Of a stretch of DNA of 30,450 bases, positions 1 to 6,461 are shown piece by piece. This DNA comes from CAYHDV01 sp047619465. GTDB lineage: Bacteria; Patescibacteriota; Minisyncoccia; Phycocordibacterales; CSBR16-119. The DNA lies in NCBI GenBank assembly GCA_047619465.1, contig JBLHJW010000007.1, positions 1-30,450 on the forward strand, read 5' to 3'. The notes under the pieces are model-generated. The model searched no databases, was not told the origin of the DNA, and saw only the letters and a program-made list of their open reading frames with translations. The position numbers and the translations under genes were made by a program. Each line of letters begins with the position of its first letter. Positions within the stretch are counted from its first letter, which is position 1.

Positions 1-121
1 AAGTTGCAGCACGCTGTGTTACAGCTCTTTGAGTTGTGGCTCTTGAAGTTGCAGCACGCTGTGTTACAGCTCTTTGAGTTGTGGCTCTTGAAGTTGCAGC
101 ACGCTGTGTTACAGCTCTTTG
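1..121. repeat. 45-bp tandem repeat, ~2.7 copies, in frame
   Basis: Units start at 1, 46 and 91 and are identical over their shared length. 45 bp is 15 codons, so on the minus strand it encodes a 15-residue repeat (QRAVTQRAATSRATT) in the tail of the collagen-like protein. The array may continue beyond the left edge. Confidence 0.95.
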
Positions 122-1783
122 AGTTGTCTCCTGCTGATGTTGAAATGCCAACTTGTCTGGTTTCAAAGTTGTCCTTTCAATAGCAGATTCGCTACGTTGA
201 AATGCCAACTTGTCTGGTTTCAAAGTTGTCCTTTCAATAGCAGATTCGCTACGTTGAAATGCCAACTTATCTGGCTGCGAAGTGACATCCTTGCGAATGG
301 TCTCTTCACGCTGGAAAGACAATATTTCTGGTGTTGAAACTACATCCTTAATTAGGTCGCTTTTTACAGCAGCCTCCTTCTGGAAGTTCAACTTTTCTGG
401 TTTTTCGTCTGACCCCTTTTTGAAAGAGACCTCGGAACCAGAATCGTCAACAATATCATCTCCACCGCCATCACCGCCACCGCCAGGACCACCGCCTTCG
501 CCAGTTCCACCAGGTTCTCCGGTTGATCCAGTTGCACCGGTTGATCCAGTTGAACCGGTTGATCCAGTTGCACCGGTTGATCCAGTTGCACCGGTTGATC
601 CAGTTGCACCGGTTGATCCAGTTGCACCGGTTGATCCAGTTGCACCGGTTGATCCAGTTGCTCCAGTTGCTCCGGTTTCTCCGTCAGTTCCATTAGTACC
701 ATCTGTACCGTTGGTTCCATCTTCTCCGGTTTCTCCGTCAGTTCCATTAGTACCATCTGTACCGTTGGTTCCATCTTCTCCGGTTTCTCCGTCAGTTCCA
801 TTAGTACCATCTGTACCGTTGGTTCCGTTGGTTCCGTTGGTTCCCGCAGCACCTGCAGCACCTGCCGCACCTGCCGCACCTGCCGCACCTGCCGCACCTG
901 GATAATAATTACCACCGTACCCGTACTGTTGGGTTTGGTGATTATAACTACAACCATTATTCCAGAAGGAAAATCCGTTATTGAAACGGGATCCTCCCCA
1001 GCCAAGTGACGCTTGAGCAGAAAAACCAACACCTCCGTTTGAGAAGCCACCTCCGTTTGAGAAGCCACCTCCTCCACCACCAGAATAATTATTGGTAGTA
1101 GTAGTAGTGGTGGTGTTGTTTGAGTTAACATCCCCATCGTGAGATCCTGACCCTGATTTACCATCGGCACCAGCTAATCCGTCTTTACCGTCAACGCCAT
1201 TTGCGCCATCGGAACCATCAGACCCGTCTCCACCTTTATCTTTCTTATCAGCCGAGGCTGGAGAAGATACAATAAGGATTTTGTCTAAGTCACTGTAGGC
1301 CGGATTAATGCACCAATCAGAGATTGTTGGACACCATGCAACACTTCCATCAGATAGATGAATTGGAACACAGAAGAACTTTTCTCCTGAGTAGGAAACC
1401 CTTGTAAACCAAACAATTTTGTCAGTGCCAACATTTAGCATTGCAACATTAATCGAGTCTTTCAGAGTCATCCATTTGCCGTCTTTGACCGAAACCAAAA
1501 ATTGCTTATAAGAAAGCTTCGCAGCTTCTTTTTCACCAACAGCCTTTAAAACTTTCGGGTAGAACCTGAAAACAGAGGCCATTGTATTTTTGAATCGGGC
1601 CATTCCGATTCGCTTGTCTAAAAGCTCATCATCTCCCGCAAGTAGCAGGGCTACTTCTTCAGCGGGCACCGATTCGGTGTCAGCGTCTATCGTTCCTGCA
1701 CGGAAATTTGTGTAAATATCCTGTGCACTTGCTTGAAACACTCCTAGAGTGATTGCAAGCAAAAGTAAAATTGAATTTTTCAT
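1..1783 (-). CDS. secreted collagen-like repeat protein, C-terminus beyond window
   Basis: Reading the minus strand from the ATG at 1783-1781 gives an uninterrupted frame to position 1, about 594 codons with no stop, so the gene is cut by the left edge. It opens with a signal peptide (MKNSILLLLAITLGVFQASA, then QD). A globular part follows (about residues 23-180, with cysteines near FFCVPIHL and AWCPTISDWC). A short GxD-rich stretch (DGSDGSDGANG) comes next, then a Thr/Asn and Gly-Phe-Ser-Asn linker. About 42 Gly-X-Y triplets (residues ~295-422: GAA, GTN, GTD, GET, GST, GAT) lead into a Gly/Asp spacer and a charged tail of 19- and 15-residue repeats. The Gly-X-Y tract predicts a trimeric collagen-like rod; proline is scarce and Thr/Asn/Asp dominate, as in bacterial collagens. 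A cell-surface stalk or adhesin is the inferred role. Longer-looking frames in the same place (282-905 plus, 388-1170 minus) are low-complexity shadows. Confidence 0.85.
   Translation of the reverse strand, partial: MKNSILLLLAITLGVFQASAQDIYTNFRAGTIDADTESVPAEEVALLLAGDDELLDKRIGMARFKNTMASVFRFYPKVLKAVGEKEAAKLSYKQFLVSVKDGKWMTLKDSINVAMLNVGTDKIVWFTRVSYSGEKFFCVPIHLSDGSVAWCPTISDWCINPAYSDLDKILIVSSPASADKKDKGGDGSDGSDGANGVDGKDGLAGADGKSGSGSHDGDVNSNNTTTTTTTNNYSGGGGGGFSNGGGFSNGGVGFSAQASLGWGGSRFNNGFSFWNNGCSYNHQTQQYGYGGNYYPGAAGAAGAAGAAGAAGAAGTNGTNGTNGTDGTNGTDGETGEDGTNGTDGTNGTDGETGEDGTNGTDGTNGTDGETGATGATGSTGATGSTGATGSTGATGSTGATGSTGATGSTGSTGSTGATGSTGEPGGTGEGGGPGGGGDGGGDDIVDDSGSEVSFKKGSDEKPEKLNFQKEAAVKSDLIKDVVSTPEILSFQREETIRKDVTSQPDKLAFQRSESAIERTTLKPDKLAFQRSESAIERTTLKPDKLAFQHQQETTQRAVTQRAATSRATTQRAVTQRAATSRATTQRAVTQRAAT
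140..275. repeat. 57-bp tandem repeat, two full copies plus a diverged third
   Basis: Copies at 140-196 and 197-253 are identical over 57 bp; a third begins at 254 and diverges after about 20 bases. 57 bp is 19 codons. The minus-strand peptide unit contains KPDKLAFQRSESAIERTT. Exact identity suggests recent duplication. Confidence 0.93.
521..664. repeat. 18-bp tandem repeat, 8 units (Gly-X-Y)
   Basis: Unit ggttgatccagttgcacc repeats from 521, with one a-for-c change in unit 2 and a variant last unit. On the minus strand it encodes GATGST, two collagen triplets. Confidence 0.93.
674..832. repeat. 54-bp tandem repeat, ~3 units (Gly-X-Y)
   Basis: Identical units start at 674, 728 and 782, the last one incomplete. 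Each encodes six Gly-X-Y triplets on the minus strand (GTN, GTD, GTN, GTD, GET, GED). A following run of 9-bp units at about 845-900 encodes GAA triplets. Confidence 0.92.
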
Positions 1784-1810
1784 GTACTTAATTGTTTTTG
1801 ATTTATATAA

Positions 1811-1839
1811 AGCTTATCACATAAGACAAGTCTTGTCAA
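1811..1839 (-). promoter_or_regulatory. probable promoter of the collagen-like gene, with overlapping palindrome
   Basis: On the minus strand TTGACA (1839-1834) is followed after 17 bases by TAAGCT (1816-1811), about 27 bases upstream of the ATG at 1783. The -35 box lies in the 13-base palindrome GACAAGTCTTGTC (1825-1837), which could be an operator. The -10 box is weak, so the exact start is uncertain. Confidence 0.5.
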
Positions 1840-1872
1840 GCCCTAAGACAACTCTTTTTCTAGTCGTGAAAA

Positions 1873-1899
1873 TACCTGTTTTACCCATAAAAACAGGTA
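1873..1899. promoter_or_regulatory. 10-bp perfect inverted repeat, candidate operator
   Basis: TACCTGTTTT (1873-1882) and AAAACAGGTA (1890-1899) are perfect complements around a 7-base centre. The site lies in the divergent spacer, where the -35 region of the pilB promoter would be, so it is upstream of the expected transcript and more likely a protein-binding site than an RNA hairpin. Confidence 0.5.
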
Positions 1900-1917
1900 A
1901 AAACACTTAAAATAGGC

Positions 1918-1923
1918 TATAAT
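1918..1923 (+). promoter_or_regulatory. -10 box of pilB, near-leaderless
   Basis: A perfect TATAAT ends 8 bases before the ATG at 1932. No Shine-Dalgarno sequence fits between them, so the mRNA should have 0-2 leader bases. Confidence 0.65.
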
Positions 1924-1931
1924 CTCTACAT

Positions 1932-3644
1932 ATGGTGACATTTAAAGACAATCAACAAAATCAAAAACTTCACGAATTTAGACTAAAAGAAGAGGAAGAT
2001 TTGGTTCAAATACTGGCAAAAACACGTTACGACCTTCCATACATTGATCTAAATCAAGTGTTTATTGAAAATGCAGCCCTTGAGGTTGTTCCTGAAAAGG
2101 AAGCTCTAAATGCCGCGGTTGGACCTTTTCATATAAAGGGTAAAAGTGTAGACCTTGCAGTAAGGTCGCCAATATCTGATGAAACTTCTGAGTTGGTTAA
2201 AAACCTTGAGAAGAAAGGTTACTCACCAAATCTTTTTATGGCTTCTGGAAGAAGTATAGACAAGGTTCACGCTAGGTATGCAGAAATTTCCCTATCTAAA
2301 AGGTCAGATAGAGGAAGCCTTGATATTCACAATGAATCCCTGGAAAGCTTACAGAAAAAAACAAAAACTCTTAAAACAGCCAGGGAGACACTTGAGGAGA
2401 TAATATCTGGAGGTGGTTCATCTACTGTATCGTCCCTATTAGAGGCTGTTTTAGCGGCGAGTATTGGTCTTGGTGCTTCAGATATACACATAGAGCCAGA
2501 AGAAGATGAAATAAAACTTAGATTTAGAATTGATGGTGTTCTACAAGGGCTTGCGTCTTTTCCTTCAAAAATGTTTAAACTATTATCCTCCAGGATTAAG
2601 CTTTTGTCTGGGATGAAGATCACGACATTAAACAAAAACCAAGACGGTCGGTTTAGTATTTTAATAAGTGAGGAGGAAATAAACATTCGTGCGTCTGCAA
2701 TTCCTGGAGCGTATGGAGAATCTATTGTGCTTCGTCTTCTTGATCCAAGAAATATAAATGTTGGAATGGAAAGTTTGGGTATGAATCCACACCTTCTGGC
2801 TGTGGTGGAGAAAGAAATATCAAAGCCAAATGGATTAATTATACTTACTGGACCAACAGGGTCCGGTAAAACAACAAGTCTTTATTCTTTTCTACAGAAG
2901 ATTTATTCTACAGAGAAAAAAATTATTACAATTGAAGACCCAATTGAATATCATCTAGATGGAATAACCCAAACACAAGTAGACAAAAAGAAAGGCTACA
3001 CATTCCTAGAAGGACTTCGAAGTGCTCTTCGGCAAGACCCAGACGTACTCATGGTTGGAGAGATTAGAGATTCCGAAACAGCTAAAATAGCCATTGAATC
3101 ATCACTTACTGGACATATAGTTTTCTCCACACTTCACACAAATAATGCTGCCGGGGCCATTCCCAGACTTATTGATCTAGGAGTTAACGCCAAAACAATC
3201 CCCTCTTCTCTATCTCTGGCTATTGCACAGAGACTTATACGGGTCCTATACCCTGAAACAAAAAAAAGTCATGCTCCAACAGATGATGAACATAAAAAAA
3301 TACTAAATATTTTAGAGTTTGGAATCAAACAAGGGAAGGACTTTTCAAAACATGGAATAGATATTGAACTTATAAAAAACAAAGAGTATGTACTATACAA
3401 ACCTGTTCCGTCTGAGATGTCTCCAACAGGATATAAAGGAAGGCTTGGTGTTTTTGAAGCTGTTGCGGCAGATGAAGAAATAGAAAAAATAATCCCATCA
3501 AATCCTAGTGAACGTGAAATACGGACCGTTGCTGCAAAACAAGGATTTATCACAATGCAGGAAGATGGTGTTATTAAAATATTAAAAGGCATCACTTCTT
3601 TAGAAGAAGTAGAAAGATCTGTTGATCTTTCTGAGGCATATTAA
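1932..3644 (+). CDS. pilB: type IV pilus assembly / type II secretion ATPase, PilB/GspE family
   Basis: 570 residues. An N-terminal region (1-160) is followed by the GspE/PilB ATPase core. Walker A is GPTGSGKTT at 307-315, the Asp box is TIEDPIEY near 333, the Walker B-like segment is DVLMVGEIRD near 370, and the His box is GHIVFSTLHTN. In this family the hexameric ATPase drives pilin extension from the cytoplasmic face of the membrane. The zinc-binding tetracysteine usually found between the His box and the GYKGR motif is absent: the segment reads RVLYPETKKS... instead of the usual CPxC, and I see no cysteine in the whole protein. No pilus partners (PilC, PilT, pilins) are adjacent. GspE and PilB cannot be told apart from sequence alone; pilB is favoured because a type IV pilus is the usual system in this lineage. 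Confidence 0.9.
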   Translation: MVTFKDNQQNQKLHEFRLKEEEDLVQILAKTRYDLPYIDLNQVFIENAALEVVPEKEALNAAVGPFHIKGKSVDLAVRSPISDETSELVKNLEKKGYSPNLFMASGRSIDKVHARYAEISLSKRSDRGSLDIHNESLESLQKKTKTLKTARETLEEIISGGGSSTVSSLLEAVLAASIGLGASDIHIEPEEDEIKLRFRIDGVLQGLASFPSKMFKLLSSRIKLLSGMKITTLNKNQDGRFSILISEEEINIRASAIPGAYGESIVLRLLDPRNINVGMESLGMNPHLLAVVEKEISKPNGLIILTGPTGSGKTTSLYSFLQKIYSTEKKIITIEDPIEYHLDGITQTQVDKKKGYTFLEGLRSALRQDPDVLMVGEIRDSETAKIAIESSLTGHIVFSTLHTNNAAGAIPRLIDLGVNAKTIPSSLSLAIAQRLIRVLYPETKKSHAPTDDEHKKILNILEFGIKQGKDFSKHGIDIELIKNKEYVLYKPVPSEMSPTGYKGRLGVFEAVAADEEIEKIIPSNPSEREIRTVAAKQGFITMQEDGVIKILKGITSLEEVERSVDLSEAY

Positions 3645-3667
3645 AATTACCTACTATATAGAATACA

Positions 3668-3719
3668 AAAAACACCTTATTCTTATCCCTGCAAGCAGGA
3701 ATAAGAATAAGGTGTTTTT
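3668..3719. terminator. bidirectional intrinsic terminator
   Basis: Arms at 3668-3686 and 3701-3719 are perfectly complementary (19 bp), with an inner CCTGC/GCAGG stem around a two-base apex and one mismatch. A/T runs flank both sides, so it can end pilB on the plus strand and the convergent small RNA on the minus strand. Confidence 0.9.
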
Positions 3720-3734
3720 AATTTTAGTTTAAAT

Positions 3735-3914
3735 TAAAAAAGAACACTAACCCCCAAACAATCCCTCTAGAACTGTATTCTAAAGGTAGCAGAACCTCAA
3801 AGGATAGTCGCAGTAACTCCGGCGAACCGGAAACCAGGACGTCCTTTTTAGAGCTGCAGGGCGAGCGAACGCTGATTACTTAGAGGTTGGTGTTCTCTTT
3901 TTAAAAAACAAGTG
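3735..3914 (-). ncRNA. candidate structured small RNA of unknown family (~180-250 nt)
   Basis: This stretch has no credible coding frame but is rich in paired segments. The ends close in a 12-bp helix: 3885-3896 pairs with 3741-3752 with one G-U. Inside are UCCGG-UUCG-CCGGA (minus strand; plus positions around 3818-3831), UAGAA/UUCUA (3768-3782) and AGUAA/UUACU (3812-3816 with 3876-3880). A near-consensus minus-strand promoter lies just upstream (3922-3949). A U-run follows the closing helix, and the shared terminator at 3668-3719 lies beyond. Length and the end-to-end stem resemble 6S RNA, but I do not see diagnostic sequences of 6S, SRP RNA, RNase P RNA or tmRNA. The strand is inferred from the promoter. 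Confidence 0.6.
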
Positions 3915-3921
3915 GAGATAT

Positions 3922-3949
3922 ATCATACTTAGATATATATTCCTGTCAA
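3922..3949 (-). promoter_or_regulatory. strong sigma-70-type promoter for the small RNA
   Basis: On the minus strand TTGACA (3949-3944) and TATGAT (3927-3922) are separated by 16 bases. This is the best two-box promoter in the window. Transcription should start near 3914 and head into the structured region. Confidence 0.7.
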
Positions 3950-4034
3950 GAGGTTTTCAAAACAAAACTTCTTAAAAACAATCTTAGCATGTTTAAACCT
4001 GTTTGTCAAGCTTTTCCAAAGCAAATCTATAAAA

Positions 4035-4043
4035 TGCTATAAT
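4035..4043 (+). promoter_or_regulatory. extended -10 of ruvB-yebC, leaderless
   Basis: TGCTATAAT with the box at 4038-4043; exactly 6 bases (aaacta) separate it from the ATG at 4050, which places +1 on the start codon. The -35 position is poorly conserved, as is usual for extended -10 promoters. Confidence 0.75.
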
Positions 4044-4049
4044 AAACTA

Positions 4050-5033
4050 ATGAATGAAGAGAAAAAATCAATTAACCATCTTGATAATAGCCTTAGACCA
4101 AGCTCTTGGGACACATATATAGGACAGGAAACTATTAAGAAAAACCTTCATATACTACTGGAAGCTGCAAAACAGCGGAACCAGCCAGCAGATCATCTTC
4201 TTTTCTATGGACCTCCAGGACTTGGGAAAACAACCCTTGCCCACCTAATAGCTAAAGAAACAGGAAGAAACATTAAAACAACGTCCGGCCCAGCAATAGA
4301 AAAAGTTGGAGATTTGGCGAGTATTCTGACAAACCTAGAAGACGGTGACATACTTTTCATAGACGAAATTCATCGGCTCAATAAACTCATAGAGGAAGTT
4401 CTCTACCCTGCCATGGAGTCCGGGGTTCTAGATATCATAATAGGTAAAGGACCATCAGCAAGAACCATACAACTAGACCTGCCACCGTTCACACTTGTAG
4501 CAGCTACAACAAAAATGTCCCTACTCTCAGCACCGCTTCGCTCTAGATTCTCTGGAGGGGTTCACAGACTTGAATACTACAAAGAAGATGAGATTGGAAG
4601 AATTATTGACCAGTCCGCAAAAAAACTAGAGACCGAGCTTGATAGTGATGCAACCAAAGAAATAGCCCGAAGAAGTCGATGGACACCTCGAACTGCAAAC
4701 TACTTTCTTAAAAGATGCCGAGACTATGCCCAAGTAAAAGGAGACACACTCAACAGCACTCGAGTTAACGAAGCTTTAGAACTTCTTGGGGTAGACGACT
4801 TAGGGTTGTTTGAAAATGACAGATTTATATTAAGAACAATTATTGAAAAGTTTAAGGGTGGACCGGTAGGCCTCAAGACAATAGCTGCGGCAACAGGAGA
4901 AGATGAGTCAACGATAGAAGATGTAATAGAGCCCTACATGATCCAACAAGGACTTCTAGATAAAACACCCAAAGGGCGTGTTGCTACAGATAAAGCTTAT
5001 GAACATTTGAAGATTACAAATATTAGTAAATAG
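4050..5033 (+). CDS. ruvB: Holliday junction branch migration helicase RuvB
   Basis: 327 residues, normal family length. Walker A is GPPGLGKTT at 54-62 and Walker B is DEIH at 105-108. The sensor/arginine-finger region is PLRSRF. The C-terminal winged helix carries GGPVGL and the family ending GRVATDKAYEHL. RuvB hexamers pump DNA through Holliday junctions held by RuvA and cut by RuvC. ruvC lies about 580 bases downstream; ruvA is not in the window. yebC follows after three bases, so they are co-transcribed. The start is fixed by the -10 box six bases upstream. Confidence 0.97.
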   Translation: MNEEKKSINHLDNSLRPSSWDTYIGQETIKKNLHILLEAAKQRNQPADHLLFYGPPGLGKTTLAHLIAKETGRNIKTTSGPAIEKVGDLASILTNLEDGDILFIDEIHRLNKLIEEVLYPAMESGVLDIIIGKGPSARTIQLDLPPFTLVAATTKMSLLSAPLRSRFSGGVHRLEYYKEDEIGRIIDQSAKKLETELDSDATKEIARRSRWTPRTANYFLKRCRDYAQVKGDTLNSTRVNEALELLGVDDLGLFENDRFILRTIIEKFKGGPVGLKTIAAATGEDESTIEDVIEPYMIQQGLLDKTPKGRVATDKAYEHLKITNISK

Positions 5034-5036
5034 AAT

Positions 5037-5567
5037 ATGTCGGGACACAATAAATGGAGTAAAATTAAACACAAGAAGGCGGCTACAGACTCAGCAAGAA
5101 GTAAGGTTTTTACGAGGCTTGTTCGTCTTATTCAAGTTGAAGCAAAACTTGCCAATGGCAACGTTGACTCACCAGGCCTCAAAGCGGCAATAGAGAAAGC
5201 CCACAAAGAGAACATGCCAAAGGATAATATTGAACGTGCAATTAAAAAAGCGAGTGAGTCAGGAGATGTAACACCTGTATTATTTGAAGTATATGGACCA
5301 GCAGGAGTTGGAATTATTATCACTGCCCTTACCGACAACAACAACCGAACAAGTGCGGAGATGAAGCACTTAATAGATAAGCAGGGTGCATCTTTCGGGG
5401 CTCAGGGTTCAGTATCATGGAACTTCACAAAAAATATCGGAACTGGAGACTGGGAGCCAGGGACACTGATTGATCTGGAAGATAGTGATCTCGAAAAACT
5501 TGGACGACTCGTAGACGCAATTGAAGAGTATGAGGACGTTCAGGATGTATTTACAAACGCAAGTTAA
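5037..5567 (+). CDS. yebC: YebC/PmpR-family protein, short form
   Basis: 176 residues against about 240-250 for typical YebC. The N-terminus is classic (MSGHNKWSKIKHKKAATDSA), as are the KAHKENMPKDNIERAI helix and the GPAGVGI strand. The C-terminal end (LGRLVDAIEEYEDVQDVFTN) matches the usual family ending. What is missing is the segment between the SVSWNF strand and that ending, roughly 70 residues, consistent with an internal domain deletion rather than a truncation or frameshift. Family members act in transcription regulation and, as shown for some, relieve ribosome stalling at proline-rich sequences. It starts three bases after ruvB without a Shine-Dalgarno sequence and ends directly at a terminator. 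Confidence 0.93.
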   Translation: MSGHNKWSKIKHKKAATDSARSKVFTRLVRLIQVEAKLANGNVDSPGLKAAIEKAHKENMPKDNIERAIKKASESGDVTPVLFEVYGPAGVGIIITALTDNNNRTSAEMKHLIDKQGASFGAQGSVSWNFTKNIGTGDWEPGTLIDLEDSDLEKLGRLVDAIEEYEDVQDVFTNAS

Positions 5568-5587
5568 CCACCGGAAGGTGGTTTTTT
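5566..5587 (+). terminator. intrinsic terminator of ruvB-yebC
   Basis: AACCACC (5566-5572), loop GGAA, GGTGGTT (5577-5583), then T-rich sequence. The stem begins inside the yebC stop codon (5565-5567). Confidence 0.92.
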
Positions 5588-5600
5588 GTTTTTTCTCTCG

Positions 5601-5606
5601 TATACT
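5601..5606 (+). promoter_or_regulatory. -10 box of ruvC, leaderless
   Basis: TATACT ends exactly 6 bases before the ATG at 5613. This supports that ATG over an in-frame upstream start at 5586, which would lie in the preceding terminator and promoter. Confidence 0.72.
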
Positions 5607-5612
5607 GTTTAT

Positions 5613-6110
5613 ATGAAAATAATCTCAATAGACCCAGGATACGACCGTGTAGGTATCGCAATAATGGAAAAAGTCTCTGGAAAAGAGGTTGTGGTTTTTT
5701 CTGAGTGTTTTCAAACAAACAAAGATCTATCTATCCCAGAGAGAATTTTGTCTATTGGCCAAAGGTTGAGCAGTCTCATGGAAAAACATCAACCAAACCT
5801 TTTTGCGATTGAAAATCTCTTCTTCCAAAACAATCAAAAGACCGCCATGGGTGTCGCTGAGGCTCGAGGAGTGATGATTTACACGGCAGGTCTAGCAAAG
5901 ATAACAGTAGTAGAATTTACCCCGCTACAAATCAAAGCTGCGGTTACAGGAAACGGCAGAGCCACTAAACAAGAGGTGTTTCGAATGGTTGAAATGATAT
6001 TAAAACTAGAAGACAGAAAATATATAGACGATGAAATAGATGCCATAGCAGTAGGAATTACAGCTTTCGCCCACCTGCCCTCTTTGAAAATCCACAAGGA
6101 AAATATTTAA
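5613..6110 (+). CDS. ruvC: Holliday junction resolvase RuvC
   Basis: 165 residues from the chosen start (MKIISIDPG...). The four acidic catalytic positions of the RNase H-like fold are visible: D7 in SIDPG, E67 in FAIENLFF, and D140/D143 in the DDEIDAIAVGITA helix. RuvC is a dimer that cleaves Holliday junctions symmetrically at RuvAB-bound sites. An in-frame extension of nine residues from 5586 is rejected because RuvC proteins begin at MKI and the promoter box falls inside the extension. It has its own promoter and lies just after the yebC terminator. Confidence 0.96.
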   Translation: MKIISIDPGYDRVGIAIMEKVSGKEVVVFSECFQTNKDLSIPERILSIGQRLSSLMEKHQPNLFAIENLFFQNNQKTAMGVAEARGVMIYTAGLAKITVVEFTPLQIKAAVTGNGRATKQEVFRMVEMILKLEDRKYIDDEIDAIAVGITAFAHLPSLKIHKENI

Positions 6111-6188
6111 CTCTTGCAAAGATTTTCTGTTGCTGATATATTCTTTTCAGTTTAAAAACGAGTATTAATTATATAAACATTTTTTGTT

Positions 6189-6401
6189 GTGAATATGAAT
6201 TCTAAGGAAAAAATACCAGGCGTGGAAGGTTTAGAATCGGGCTTAGATGAGCTTGCTAATATCCCACATGAAACAAAAGAAGAAGACTTTGACGGTCTTG
6301 ATGATGATGAGTTGGACGCCAAACTTTTTGGAGGGGTTGAGGATCCTGATGAGGGTGGTGACGCTTTAAATGAAGGAGTTTTAGACGGTGACTGGGATTA
6401 A
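6189..6401 (+). CDS. small acidic hypothetical protein
   Basis: 70 residues, very rich in Asp, Glu and Gly (for example DFDGLDDDELDAKLFGG), with no cysteine, no membrane segment and no recognised domain. It may start at GTG 6189 or at ATG 6195 two codons later; no Shine-Dalgarno sequence helps to choose. The nearest -10-like box is TATAAA at 6172-6177. The stop codon sits inside the terminator stem that follows. Such acidic proteins are probably disordered; I cannot assign a function. The clean start-stop-terminator layout argues that it is a real gene. Confidence 0.65.
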   Translation: MNMNSKEKIPGVEGLESGLDELANIPHETKEEDFDGLDDDELDAKLFGGVEDPDEGGDALNEGVLDGDWD

Positions 6402-6445
6402 TTAAATTAAAAAACCGCGCGAGCGGTTTTTTAATTTAATTAATC
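6396..6445. terminator. bidirectional terminator with 23-bp perfect stem
   Basis: 6396-6418 and 6423-6445 are fully complementary around the loop GCGA. The GC core CCGC/GCGG is flanked by A/T runs, so it works for both the acidic-protein gene (plus) and tyrS (minus). The TAA of the acidic gene (6399-6401) is part of the stem. Confidence 0.95.
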
Positions 6446-6461
6446 TATGTTTTTTCTAAAG

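Noticed and set aside
1..275. CRISPR-like array
   Set aside because: The repeats are contiguous with no unique spacers, are multiples of three bases and lie in a continuous coding frame.
282..905. Plus-strand reading frame rich in Pro-Val-Asp-Pro repeats
   Set aside because: It is the antisense shadow of the collagen-like Gly-X-Y repeats; the minus-strand frame has a signal peptide, a globular domain and a clean start.
388..1170. Minus-strand frame encoding QLDQPV and ELTEKPE repeats
   Set aside because: It is another phase of the same repeat DNA; only the frame from 1783 stays open through the unique N-terminal sequence and both tail repeats.
3741..3896. tRNA, tmRNA, SRP or RNase P RNA in the pilB-ruvB gap
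   Set aside because: No T-loop/acceptor arrangement, tag reading frame, SRP tetraloop/GGAAGCAGC or RNase P conserved region could be found on either strand.
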